From contig JAGQUX010000003.1 in NCBI GenBank assembly GCA_020438215.1, forward strand, positions 42,228 to 106,227: DNA of 64,000 nucleotides, read 5' to 3'. Made by a program: the position numbers and the translations under genes. This DNA is from Armatimonadota bacterium. Lineage in GTDB: Bacteria; Armatimonadota; Fimbriimonadia; Fimbriimonadales; Fimbriimonadaceae. A model generated the notes under the pieces. The model saw only the letters and a program-made list of their open reading frames with translations, was not told the DNA's origin and made no database searches. This document shows, one piece after another, positions 26,345-34,526 of the stretch (position 1 is the stretch's first letter; each line of letters begins with the position of its first letter).

Positions 26345-27208
26345 TTAGTTGTTGTCGCTCAGCACGACGAGGTTATCTTCGCGAAGCGAGTAACTCAGAT
26401 TCATACCCTGTAGATAACTCGCGAGCTCAGTGACATCACCAACTTCGGTGAAGTCCCAATTGACCATTGCGTTTCGATCTTTCAATCGGATGATCATTGG
26501 CGTTCGGTAAGTGTCTGAAATCGCCTTTGCGAGTTCGAGGACACTTCCCTCTCCGGCTGCGGCATCGAGCTGTGTTTTGCCAGGAAGAACAATGAGCAGT
26601 GGCTCAGATTCTTCACTGAACTTGACTTGCAGCAACTTTGCATTCTCAGAATCGTTGCTCAACGGGCTGTTCAGCGTTCCGTTGACATTGAATTCACCGA
26701 GTTGCTCGCCATTTTCAATGTTGGTGACTTCAACTGCAGTCGGTTTTGCACTCTTCGCACTTAGGAAAACTTGACCATCCTTGACACCAAAATCTGCGGT
26801 GGTCGGGGAATCTACTTTGCGGATTCCGGGGATGGTGCCTGCTTCCCTTACGGTGTCTTTTCCGTTTTGAGTGAAGGCGATGACAGTGGCAAAAATAGCA
26901 ACAACGGCGGCACTCCCCAAAAGGGTCATGCGCCAATTCTTGAAAAACCCGCCTGACTTTGCCGTTTGCTTTTCATCCCAAACGTGCTTATCGAGTCGGC
27001 GGGAGATAGTTTCGTGCAGATCGGTAGGGACAGCGATTTCTTCATCGCGCATTGTGTCGAACGATGTGATCATGCTTGCAAACGATTCGTATTCCGCATT
27101 CAATTGCGGATCGCCTTGCAATGCCCTCTCGAATGCCTGCTTCAAACCGGCATCGAGACTGTTCTCTAGATAATCCGAAAACAGTTCCCTGGCTTTGTCT
27201 GGTTTCAT
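26345..27208 (-). CDS. FecR-like transmembrane anti-sigma regulator
   Basis: A 287-residue protein starting at MKPDKARELFSDYL with a GAGGAAA ribosome site. The N-terminal helical part (residues 1-95) is a short anti-sigma-like domain without the zinc Cys residues. One membrane helix follows (MTLLGSAAVVAIFATVIAF, about 105-123). The outside part ends in a domain of about 60 residues (LAKAISDTYRTPMIIRL...VTELASYLQGMNLSYSLREDNLVVL) that resembles the STN/DUF4974 domain seen at the C-terminus of FecR proteins. It lies downstream of an ECF sigma gene, with a 28-base gap. I infer that it holds that sigma factor at the membrane and reads a signal outside. Confidence 0.75.
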   Translation of the reverse strand: MKPDKARELFSDYLENSLDAGLKQAFERALQGDPQLNAEYESFASMITSFDTMRDEEIAVPTDLHETISRRLDKHVWDEKQTAKSGGFFKNWRMTLLGSAAVVAIFATVIAFTQNGKDTVREAGTIPGIRKVDSPTTADFGVKDGQVFLSAKSAKPTAVEVTNIENGEQLGEFNVNGTLNSPLSNDSENAKLLQVKFSEESEPLLIVLPGKTQLDAAAGEGSVLELAKAISDTYRTPMIIRLKDRNAMVNWDFTEVGDVTELASYLQGMNLSYSLREDNLVVLSDNN

Positions 27209-27236
27209 AAATTTCCTCGCTGTTTGGCGTATGACC

Positions 27237-27830
27237 TCATCCGATTTGGAAAAGTTCCATTTGGGAGTCCAATTGGTCCCGAAGAGCAACGCGAGCCCGA
27301 TTTAAGCGGCTCTTGACTGTTCCAATGGGCAAATCGAGAGTTGCTGCTATATCCTCGTATGACTTTGCTTCCACGTGATACATGATGAGCATCGCTTTCT
27401 GATAATCCGGCAGATGCTCCAACGCCCCTTGGATCGCTGATTCCCGCGCATTACGCTCTGCAAGCTCATCTGGACCGGGGCCATCATCTTCATATTGGCG
27501 AGAGATGGTGCCAGTACTGACTTCCATCTGCTCATCCATACTCACATTGCCCTGTTCTTTGTTGCGCTTTCTACGATCCAGGAAGCAATTTGTGACAATC
27601 CGGTATAGCCAAGTGCTGAACGCGCTTTGTCCGCGGAAGTTCTTCAAGGCACGGTAAACCCTAATAAATGAGTCTGCGACGATATCAGCGGCAAGATCCT
27701 GATTACGCGTCAGGCGATAAGCGTATTTGTAGGCCCGATCTTCGTAGCGCGACACAAGCGTATCAAACGCGGCCCGGTCACCTTCCTGGGCGCGTTCAAT
27801 CAGCAATTGGTCGTCGGATGCTTGCGTCAT
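27237..27830 (-). CDS. ECF sigma factor of the FecR-like pair
   Basis: A 197-residue RpoE-type sigma factor. Region 2: LIERAQEGDRAAFDTLVSRY and DLAADIVADSFIRVYRALKNF, with STWLYRIVTNCFLDRRKR. Region 4: LPDYQKAMLIMYHVEAKSYEDIAATLDLPIGTVKSRLNRARVAL. Between them is an acidic linker (SRQYEDDGPGPDELAERN). Its ATG overlaps the stop of the upstream DUF4446 gene (ATGA). The FecR-like gene follows, a standard sigma/anti-sigma arrangement. Confidence 0.93.
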   Translation of the reverse strand: MTQASDDQLLIERAQEGDRAAFDTLVSRYEDRAYKYAYRLTRNQDLAADIVADSFIRVYRALKNFRGQSAFSTWLYRIVTNCFLDRRKRNKEQGNVSMDEQMEVSTGTISRQYEDDGPGPDELAERNARESAIQGALEHLPDYQKAMLIMYHVEAKSYEDIAATLDLPIGTVKSRLNRARVALRDQLDSQMELFQIG

Positions 27831-28366
27831 GGGCTAATTCGTGGTCTTCCTTTTGGCTGTGCGGCTAAGTCTATTGCTTTTTGTTCTTCTACTGTGAGGT
27901 TTACGTCGGCTTTTCCACCGTGGAGCATCTTGCCAAACACCCGGCAATCACTCCGGCCCACCTGACTGGTGACGACAGCACCGTTCCCCTCATCATCATA
28001 GACGGCTAACGAGAAGCTTTGTGATCCCCCAACATCATTAAAGGCGTCATAGCGCACTAAACCGATGAAGCGCTTTGATTGCACCATCTGTCGCTCGAGT
28101 GACTCAACGCGGTCTTCGATTCCGCCAACAACGCCATCCCACTGAGCGTTGTGCCGGAGATGATCTTGTAAAAGCCGCTCAAGACTTTCGCCGTTAGTGC
28201 CAGTAAGCAGATCCCCCCATGCCTTTTTCATCTTACGCACTTGTCCACCCTGAATGATCACAAACACTAGCAGAATCAGAACGAAAATTGCGAGCCCGAC
28301 CACAATTCCGGGGAGAGATGAAGCGGGAAGAAAATTTGTTGCGGCCAAAACCTGTACACTGCCCAT
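27827..28366 (-). CDS. DUF4446 family membrane protein
   Basis: A 179-residue protein starting at MGSVQVLAATNF. One N-terminal membrane helix (GIVVGLAIFVLILLVFVII) is followed by a coiled-coil stretch (LERLLQDHLRHNAQWDGVVGGIEDRVESLERQM). The family's core is GLVRYDAFNDVGGSQSFSLAVYDDEGNGAVVTS. The role of DUF4446 proteins is not established. The gene shares an ATGA overlap with the sigma factor downstream. Its longer in-frame version (from 28438) would overlap the divergent signal-peptidase gene and is unlikely. Confidence 0.85.
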   Translation of the reverse strand: MGSVQVLAATNFLPASSLPGIVVGLAIFVLILLVFVIIQGGQVRKMKKAWGDLLTGTNGESLERLLQDHLRHNAQWDGVVGGIEDRVESLERQMVQSKRFIGLVRYDAFNDVGGSQSFSLAVYDDEGNGAVVTSQVGRSDCRVFGKMLHGGKADVNLTVEEQKAIDLAAQPKGRPRISP

Positions 28367-28416
28367 AAAATTGCCGATGTAAAGTATAACCCTACTCGGC
28401 ATAGCCATCCACGCCC

Positions 28417-28911
28417 ATGGAACGAGCAACGCAACCAAAGAAAAGAAAGGTGATCATCACAGGATTTGGACTATTCCTGCTGTTCATCCTTGCGTTCTCC
28501 CTGTTCGCTTACTTCAACTTCCACACAATCGAAGTTTCAGGCGAATCGATGCAGCCTACGTTTGACCCCGGCAAACGCGTGATGGTGAGCAAAGCATATT
28601 GGCTCGTCGGTGACATCAAAAAGAACGACATTGTTGTTATCAAGCGACTTTCTGACGGCGAAATCCTGATCAAGCGGGTTTATGCGACTGGTGGTGAAAC
28701 CGTTGATTTCTACAACATCCCAGAAAACTGGAGCCTGACTGAAGGCGAATATCGGGTTCCTGATGGCGAATACTATCTGCTCGGTGATAACCGCCCCGTG
28801 AGCGAAGATTCACGGCACTTTGGTTCCGTGACTCCTCAAGAGATTGTTGGGAAAGTGATCGCCGTGCGCATGGGTCTGCCGTCCAACGCAACTGCCAACG
28901 CCAAAGAATGA
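28417..28911 (+). CDS. lepB: Signal peptidase I
   Basis: A short, 164-residue type I signal peptidase. One N-terminal membrane helix (ITGFGLFLLFILAFSLFAYF) precedes box B, VSGESMQPTF, with the catalytic Ser44. The general-base Lys86 is in ILIKRVYATGGE, and box E is YYLLGDNRPVSEDSRHFG. The length fits the Gram-positive-like minimal form rather than the larger E. coli type. It cleaves Sec signal peptides on the outer face of the membrane. The stop overlaps the next gene's ATG (ATGA, 28908-28911). Confidence 0.94.
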   Translation: MERATQPKKRKVIITGFGLFLLFILAFSLFAYFNFHTIEVSGESMQPTFDPGKRVMVSKAYWLVGDIKKNDIVVIKRLSDGEILIKRVYATGGETVDFYNIPENWSLTEGEYRVPDGEYYLLGDNRPVSEDSRHFGSVTPQEIVGKVIAVRMGLPSNATANAKE

Positions 28912-29396
28912 ACTTCCCTCCTGGCGAGTTCAATGGCTACCGGATGACTTTTCATCCTGAACCACTACCTTCAGATTTCAATCCAGCTGGCGTACTCGTA
29001 TTTGTCATTCACGATGGCAAGTTCCTCGTTGGCAATGTGCTGGGTCGTGGATATTGCATCCCTGGCGGTGGAATTGAGGAAGGCGAAACACCTGATGAAG
29101 CATTGGAGCGCGAAATCTGGGAGGAAGTCAAGGCCAGCATCTTTGATTCTGTTCAAATCGGATACTTCTACGTCGAAAAGACTGATCGTTACTTTCACTG
29201 CTATATCGCACCTGTTGGAGAACTCCTCCCCTTTGAGATCACCCACGAGACGATCAGTCGGAAACTTGTTGATTTGGAGTGGCTGCGCGAAAACTACTTC
29301 TCCTGGAATGATCTCTATGAGGTTCTTTTCCCCTACGCTTTGGAGCAGTTCAAAAAGCACTTCCCGGCACATTCTCTGTCCACCGACGTAGAATAA
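28908..29396 (+). CDS. Nudix hydrolase
   Basis: A 162-residue Nudix-fold protein. The Nudix box fits GX5EX7REUXEE, spanning about residues 54-76 (GGIEEGETPDEALEREIWEEV), with the metal-binding glutamates in place. Such enzymes hydrolyse nucleoside diphosphates linked to other groups; the particular substrate is unknown. It is translationally coupled to lepB and separated by 7 bases from ispH, so the three are likely one operon without an obvious common pathway. Confidence 0.92.
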   Translation: MNFPPGEFNGYRMTFHPEPLPSDFNPAGVLVFVIHDGKFLVGNVLGRGYCIPGGGIEEGETPDEALEREIWEEVKASIFDSVQIGYFYVEKTDRYFHCYIAPVGELLPFEITHETISRKLVDLEWLRENYFSWNDLYEVLFPYALEQFKKHFPAHSLSTDVE

Positions 29397-29403
29397 GGCA
29401 TTC

Positions 29404-30357
29404 ATGCCGCTCGAGAAGATTGTCCTTGCCGCCCCCCGGGGATTTTGCGCTGGCGTTGCCTTTGCGATTGAGGTGGTTGAACTCGCCCTCAAGATTCACG
29501 GTGCTCCTATTTATGTGCGGCACGCGATTGTCCATAACGAGTGGGTGGTTAGCGACTTTGAATCTCGTGGCGTGGTGTTTGTTGAGGATGTCAATGAAAT
29601 TCCCGAAGGCTCGGTAGTGGTCTTTTCGGCACACGGTGTTTCCCCTCAAGTGCGCGCGGATTCAGCCTCCCGTGATTTGCATATCATTGATGCCACATGC
29701 CCTCTGGTCACCAAAGTCCACAACGAGGCAAAGAGGTTTGCGGCGAAAGATTTCTTGATGATATATATCGGACACCGCGGTCATGTTGAAGCGGAAGGAA
29801 CAATGGGTGAGGCACCGGATCGGATGATCCTCGTCGAGACTCCGTCAGAAGCCGAATCCCTTGACCTACCCGCTCATGATCGGCTGGCTCTGGTCACCCA
29901 AACGACGCTTTCTATTGATGAGGTTCAAGAGATTGTCCAGGTTCTTGAGCGGCGATTCCCTCATCTGGAAAAACCAAAGAAAGAGGATATCTGCTATGCA
30001 ACTACGAACCGACAAGGCGCGGTGAAGGAACTTGCTGACGTCTGCGATTTTGTGATTGTCGTGGGCTCGGATACGTCCTCGAATTCCAATCGCCTCCGCG
30101 AAGTGTCGGAGAGCTACGGGGCCAAAGCCGTCCTTCTCATGCGCCCGGATCAGATGAAGCGGGAGTGGGTGGATCAATACCAAACCATCGGGATTACGAG
30201 CGGAGCAAGCACACCAGAGACCCTCGTCAATGATGTGATCAAGCAACTGCAAGAGTGGCAGGTGGGGACGACGATGGAGATTCTCACAACGGTGGAAGAG
30301 AATGTCGAGTTTCGCCCGCCGCGGGATTTGATTCAGCTCGCAATGTCTAAGGGTTAA
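29404..30357 (+). CDS. ispH: 4-hydroxy-3-methylbut-2-enyl diphosphate reductase
   Basis: IspH carries out the last step of the MEP isoprenoid pathway, making IPP and DMAPP from HMBPP with a [4Fe-4S] cluster. The 317-residue protein has the three cluster cysteines: Cys15 in APRGFCAGV, Cys99 in DATCPLVTKVH and Cys197 in DICYATTNRQ. The substrate-binding region includes HRGHVEAEGTMGE and the catalytic TQTTLS. The ends match the family without extension. It is the third gene of the lepB-Nudix-ispH run and overlaps the convergent pafA gene by four bases. Confidence 0.97.
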   Translation: MPLEKIVLAAPRGFCAGVAFAIEVVELALKIHGAPIYVRHAIVHNEWVVSDFESRGVVFVEDVNEIPEGSVVVFSAHGVSPQVRADSASRDLHIIDATCPLVTKVHNEAKRFAAKDFLMIYIGHRGHVEAEGTMGEAPDRMILVETPSEAESLDLPAHDRLALVTQTTLSIDEVQEIVQVLERRFPHLEKPKKEDICYATTNRQGAVKELADVCDFVIVVGSDTSSNSNRLREVSESYGAKAVLLMRPDQMKREWVDQYQTIGITSGASTPETLVNDVIKQLQEWQVGTTMEILTTVEENVEFRPPRDLIQLAMSKG

Positions 30358-31829
30358 GAGCGAATAAAATCCTCCGCCTCGTACTCATAAGTCAAAAACG
30401 GATCAGGCATTTCCAGATACTTGGAGCGTCCCAAAGCCACCCCCGACCAATCAAAAAGATAAGGCAGGAATGCCTGTTGCCCCAAGACATGATCCACTAT
30501 CGCAGATCGCCCCTTAGCCCGTGTGTTTTGCGGCGGGGTTGTTCCATAATCAATAATATCAAGCTCAGTGATGCCCCGCCGGATTTCCCCGCTCTCCATC
30601 AAGGCGTGGTACAGCGACTTCTCAGGGTCTATATTGTGATATTCCAGATCAATAGAGTGGAGAGCGTCGTCGTTCCAATCTAGGCCCTCAGATTCCCGAT
30701 ACATCTCAATCATCTTCTTCTTGGCAACCCAATCCAAGCGGTCAGCAAGCGACATGGGATCGCGTTCCAGAGCATCCAGAACAGATGCCCATTCACCCAA
30801 AATCCAGTTCGTCTGTTCGGAGTCATCGCGATACCGCTCGGCAAGCTCTAAGTACCGTCGTTGTAACTCAACCGAGCCAACCTCTTCCCCGCCGATCAAG
30901 ATCACGGGCCACTTGTATTCTTGATCTCGTGAAACCACCCGCAGATCAACTAAAGGCTCGGCAAGTTCCCAATCATGCGGTATCAAGCCATCCTCCAAAA
31001 GCCTAAGAACGAGCGATGTCGTGCCAACTTTGAGCATGTAGGCGTATTCGCTCTGATTCGATTCGCCAAACAAGATATGAAGTCGGTGCATTCCGTCGTG
31101 GGAATAGTAATGCTCCCACTTAGGATTGATGATCGCGCGGTTGAATCGCACTCTGCTAGCTACTGTTCGAATGATGTGGTCAGCCCGCTGGCTGAGTTGG
31201 AACGGCACAGAATCATCCGGCGCAACCTGGTAGATGTTGCTCACCCAAATGTAGTCAATCGGATTACCGTGGACGGTTTGCAGATCAGGTGTGCCTCCTT
31301 CATACAATACGTGCCCGCCAACGCGCCCCACCCCAGCATAAATCTGCCGCGTCACCAAGAACGGAATCAGAAGATTGACTTGATCGGTGAAGAAATCTTC
31401 CGTCATCCGCACAAGATAGTTTTCGTGACATCCGAATGTGTGACCACCAAAGTGATCAATTGAGTTGTTATAGACAGAGACCTCGTCTTGTAATCCCAGT
31501 TCCTTGATTGCCCGAACAATCAGCCTCTGTCCGGCCCGATCGTTAGCAACCAGATCTTTCAGATCAATACACTCAGCCGTTGCGTATTCGAGATGTGAAC
31601 CCACCGCATCAATATAAAAGCGCGCGCCATTCCGCAAGAAACCGCCCGATCCAGCTGGCTCAAAGACTTCATCGCGGGAATGGAGATCAATTGCGCCCTG
31701 CTGAAGCTCACTAAACACATAGTCTTTGATGAGTTCAACCGCATCTTCGGGGCGCATGGATTGATCCTCCACTAAACACCCAAATTCGGTTTCCACCCCA
31801 AAAATCCGATCACCTGGACGCCGCGCCAT
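30354..31829 (-). CDS. pafA: Pup ligase/deamidase family protein, PafA-like
   Basis: A 491-residue member of the glutamine-synthetase-like PafA/Dop family. It opens RIFGVETEFGCLVEDQ, then FLRNGARFYIDAVGSHLEYATAEC and NNSIDHFGGHTFGCHENYLVRM. The ETEFG, FLRNGAR.Y and ATAEC.D...L..NDRAG features look more like PafA (the ligase that joins Pup to lysines) than Dop, but I cannot exclude Dop. In Pup systems PafA acts with Pup, Dop and the Mpa/20S proteasome; none of those genes is in the window. It is convergent with ispH (4-base overlap) and divergent from hrcA, 56 bases away. Confidence 0.85.
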   Translation of the reverse strand: MARRPGDRIFGVETEFGCLVEDQSMRPEDAVELIKDYVFSELQQGAIDLHSRDEVFEPAGSGGFLRNGARFYIDAVGSHLEYATAECIDLKDLVANDRAGQRLIVRAIKELGLQDEVSVYNNSIDHFGGHTFGCHENYLVRMTEDFFTDQVNLLIPFLVTRQIYAGVGRVGGHVLYEGGTPDLQTVHGNPIDYIWVSNIYQVAPDDSVPFQLSQRADHIIRTVASRVRFNRAIINPKWEHYYSHDGMHRLHILFGESNQSEYAYMLKVGTTSLVLRLLEDGLIPHDWELAEPLVDLRVVSRDQEYKWPVILIGGEEVGSVELQRRYLELAERYRDDSEQTNWILGEWASVLDALERDPMSLADRLDWVAKKKMIEMYRESEGLDWNDDALHSIDLEYHNIDPEKSLYHALMESGEIRRGITELDIIDYGTTPPQNTRAKGRSAIVDHVLGQQAFLPYLFDWSGVALGRSKYLEMPDPFLTYEYEAEDFIRS

Positions 31830-31885
31830 ACGTCCATTCTACGTAACAAGCAAACCAAAAAGCGGTATCTATTAAGACAGAGGCT

Positions 31886-32905
31886 ATGGACACACTCGAT
31901 CCCAGAAAACAGAGCATCCTCCGTGCGGTGGTGATTGAGTACGTTCTTGCCGCCGAGCCAGTCCCTAGTGAACTGATTGCGAGCAAATACGAACTCGGTG
32001 TTCGCTCAGCCACTGTCCGCAATGAGATGGTCGAAATCACCGACCTCGGATTTCTGGAAAAACCTCACACCTCGGCAGGGCGCATCCCCAGCGATGGGGG
32101 CTACCGCTACTTTGTCGATCACATGTCGGGCAAAGGAAACTTGAAACCTGATGAGCGGAGCAAGATCACGAGCGTTGTGGGCGAACAAGAGACCACTCGT
32201 GAGTTAGTACGCGAAACCACGAAGGCACTCAGCCGAGCCACCAATCTCCTCACTGCGGCACTGACGGTGCGTGATGGAAGCATCCCCATTCGCAATGCGA
32301 TCATTACCGTTCTTGGACCGAACAAGGCACTTCTTGTCCTGATTCTTCAGAACGGACACAGTGAAAACCGCGTCATTGAATGCCCAGAGGGGCTGACCAT
32401 TGAGCAGGTTGGTCAAGCGAATGAGATTTTAGAAAAAACGTTCGGGAATCAATCGCTGATTTCGGCAGCAAAGTCAAAGCTGGCTCAATCTGGGAATCCC
32501 ATCATAGATTCATTAGTTGGCGAAGCAACCAAGCTCATCCGCGCGATTGCCAAGGAACTCACCAGCGGGCACTTGGTGATTGAGGGTGAGGAGTATCTGT
32601 TCTCCCAGCCGGAGTTTCGCCGAGACCCTGAGCTTTTCGATTCCCTGCTCATGAGCCTTGGCAATGAGGGTGATTTGAAAGAAACATTGGATGAGGAAGA
32701 CAAGGCAATTTCCATCGGCTCTGAGAATCTTCGCCCAGAGCACTGGCCGCTATCGATCCTCCGACAATCGTTTTTTGTGGGTGACCAGCAGGGCGGTGTT
32801 CTGGCCATTATTGGGCCAAAGCGTATGGATTACTCCCGCAATGTCGCCATGCTTGATTTCACAGCTGATGCAATAACAAAAACCCTCACCCGACTTTTCG
32901 GATGA
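31886..32905 (+). CDS. hrcA: Heat-shock repressor HrcA
   Basis: HrcA represses groE and dnaK operons by binding the CIRCE operator. The 339-residue protein has the N-terminal winged helix (LDPRKQSILRAVVIEYV...VRSATVRNEMVEITDLGFLEKPHTSAGRIPSDGGYRYFVD) and a GAF-like middle domain with dimerisation segments. The C-terminus, ITKTLTRLFG, is normal for the family. No CIRCE repeat (TTAGCACTC-N9-GAGTGCTAA) was seen in the window, and no grpE, dnaJ or dnaK follows. Its last 23 bases are the left copy of a direct repeat (see repeat), and its stop overlaps the start of an unrelated downstream gene (ATGA). Confidence 0.93.
   Translation: MDTLDPRKQSILRAVVIEYVLAAEPVPSELIASKYELGVRSATVRNEMVEITDLGFLEKPHTSAGRIPSDGGYRYFVDHMSGKGNLKPDERSKITSVVGEQETTRELVRETTKALSRATNLLTAALTVRDGSIPIRNAIITVLGPNKALLVLILQNGHSENRVIECPEGLTIEQVGQANEILEKTFGNQSLISAAKSKLAQSGNPIIDSLVGEATKLIRAIAKELTSGHLVIEGEEYLFSQPEFRRDPELFDSLLMSLGNEGDLKETLDEEDKAISIGSENLRPEHWPLSILRQSFFVGDQQGGVLAIIGPKRMDYSRNVAMLDFTADAITKTLTRLFG
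32883..32905 (+). repeat. Left copy of a 23-bp direct repeat
   Basis: This segment codes the last residues and the stop of hrcA. It begins CCCTCACCCGACT and ends TTCGGATGA. A second copy with a single T-to-C difference is at 33646-33668, 763 bases downstream, at the end of the next gene. Confidence 0.8.
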
Positions 32906-33678
32906 AAAAGAAATACACCCTATCACGAACTGCATATCTACACGAGAAATGTCATTTGTATCAACTCGTCGAGCAAGACGACTCTGACTTTTCTGTACGT
33001 TTACCGCATATTCATGGAGCGATAATCGGGCGTGTTGCTGCTCCCAAAATATACATAGAGCCCGAACTGCAAAGCCAATGCCGACAAATAATCTCAAAAG
33101 TATCCAAGCCCACTCATGATCCAAATTGGGTGGAAGAGTGGGAGATTTTTGTTTTTGAAACTGGAGTCAGTCATGAAAATTATCAAGAAATCATCAGTGC
33201 CCTTACACCACTGTTAGGTTCAATAGCTGATTACCTTCTTCCTGGAACACGAATAGGCAGTATCCCAGTGTACAGGCCAAATCATAATCCAACAATATTA
33301 ATTGCTGATCTGACTGATTCAGGATCTCTCTATTGTGGTAGTGAAGTGATGCACGCCCTCGAAGGTACTCCAGGAATAGTTTTCGCAGACGCATCCCCAA
33401 CAACGGAATTAGAATTCAAGCTTTGGGAGATTATGTGTGAGACGGAGTACATTGAATTACCTGAAACCCCTGTATATGAATGGATTTTGAATCTGGAGTC
33501 AGCATTTGATATCCAATTTGCCCGCCATGATCTAAATGGTGATATCACAATTCCTAAACTCAGTTACCCGTATGCGTTTTCAGAGCGGCTAATCGATAAA
33601 ATCAGAGTCTTCGACACAAGGCGCATCATGATCAAAAGAATAAAGCCCTCACCCGACTCTTCGGATGAGGGTCCATAG
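32902..33678 (+). CDS. AT-rich gene of unknown function flanked by direct repeats
   Basis: A 258-residue soluble protein with no recognisable family, signal or membrane helix. It is rich in Ile, Asn, Glu and Tyr, for example VEEWEIFVFETGVSHENYQEII and LEFKLWEIMCETEYIELPETP. By hand count, two 60-base rows inside it (33181 and 33241) are about 38% and 42% GC, against 58% for a row in hrcA (32521). The start ATG lies in the left repeat copy, overlapping the hrcA stop as ATGA. The last residues (SPDSSDEGP) are coded by the right copy. This layout suggests a foreign or locally inserted cassette; see findings. Confidence 0.7.
   Translation: MKKKYTLSRTAYLHEKCHLYQLVEQDDSDFSVRLPHIHGAIIGRVAAPKIYIEPELQSQCRQIISKVSKPTHDPNWVEEWEIFVFETGVSHENYQEIISALTPLLGSIADYLLPGTRIGSIPVYRPNHNPTILIADLTDSGSLYCGSEVMHALEGTPGIVFADASPTTELEFKLWEIMCETEYIELPETPVYEWILNLESAFDIQFARHDLNGDITIPKLSYPYAFSERLIDKIRVFDTRRIMIKRIKPSPDSSDEGP
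33646..33668 (+). repeat. Right copy of the 23-bp direct repeat, with a hairpin
   Basis: It matches 32883-32905 at 22 of 23 positions. Together with the next bases it also forms an inverted repeat: CCCTCA pairs with TGAGGG and CCGA with TCGG, around a CTCT loop, spanning 33646-33671. The left copy cannot complete the outer stem because it runs into AAAA instead of GGG. Confidence 0.75.
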
Positions 33679-33693
33679 CTCGGCTAGAAAAAA

Positions 33694-34401
33694 TTACAGG
33701 CTGAAAAGGGATTCGCTGAGACCAGAGTTCACTTTGAAGTTCGTGTAACTCATTCGCCGAGAGAATTTGTTCTCAGAGTTCTTCACCGTCAGACTTGTTG
33801 GAACCCAAACACCACCCACTTGAGTCGGATTGGAGTATTCGAAGGTTGCTTTCAGGAAGCCTTCTTGACCGTACCATTCACGTCGGGAGACAAACTTTTT
33901 ACTGTCGTCCACCCAAATGCGATGCCGGGTCTTATCCTTGAGAGAAGAAACATAGGTCACGTCAAAAACGGTCATGCCCGTGCGTCGATCTTCCCGAACG
34001 AACTTCGCACTGAAGTAGTTGTTGAACAGAGCCGGCGTCAACATCCCGAAATCAAATGCGGTTTGGCGCTTACCGGGAGCCTTGGAGACATTCTCTTTCT
34101 TAGAGAGGCCACGACTTGGGATTTTATAAGCCTTGGTGCCGCCATTCACGATGAAAAGGATGTCCATGTCCTCAACTTTGGCTTCCATGCGGAGTTTGAA
34201 CGGCTCTTTCAACATAACGGAGGTCTTATTGAATCGATAGGCCGCCGCAAAATCGTTGTTGATCTTCTTGAGTTCGGTTTGCGAAGATTTTGCAACTGTT
34301 GCCGTGAAACTCACATCCTTCAGACTTGATTGAACGTAGTCATCAATAGAAGGAGCCAATCCCAGCGTTGTGGCGGCGAGAGTTGTAGCGATGATACTCA
34401 T
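33694..34401 (-). CDS. LolA-like outer-membrane lipoprotein carrier-type protein
   Basis: A 235-residue exported protein with an N-terminal signal (SIIATTLAATTLGLA). It then has the LolA/LolB-like half-barrel sequence: MLKEPFKLRMEAKVEDMDILFIVNGGTKAYKIPS and later RIWVDDSKKFVSRREWYGQEG, with VGGVWVPTSLTVKNSENK near the end. This is the pattern of the outer-membrane lipoprotein-sorting family, which binds acyl chains in the periplasm. It supports a diderm envelope. It is convergent with the repeat-flanked gene across 15 bases. Confidence 0.8.
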   Translation of the reverse strand: MSIIATTLAATTLGLAPSIDDYVQSSLKDVSFTATVAKSSQTELKKINNDFAAAYRFNKTSVMLKEPFKLRMEAKVEDMDILFIVNGGTKAYKIPSRGLSKKENVSKAPGKRQTAFDFGMLTPALFNNYFSAKFVREDRRTGMTVFDVTYVSSLKDKTRHRIWVDDSKKFVSRREWYGQEGFLKATFEYSNPTQVGGVWVPTSLTVKNSENKFSRRMSYTNFKVNSGLSESLFSL

Positions 34402-34526
34402 GGGTTCGCAATCCCCGTTCTCACGAGGTTCCAGTTATCTAAGACGGCACAAGCCTATGAACGCTTCCTTTTTTGGGTCGTTCGGGTGATTCCGCAAGGT
34501 AAATTGAACCGGGACGAGCAATAGCA

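Noticed and set aside
28417..30357. lepB, Nudix and ispH as a dedicated pathway operon
   Set aside because: The genes are close and coupled but act in unrelated processes; I report them as co-transcribed only.
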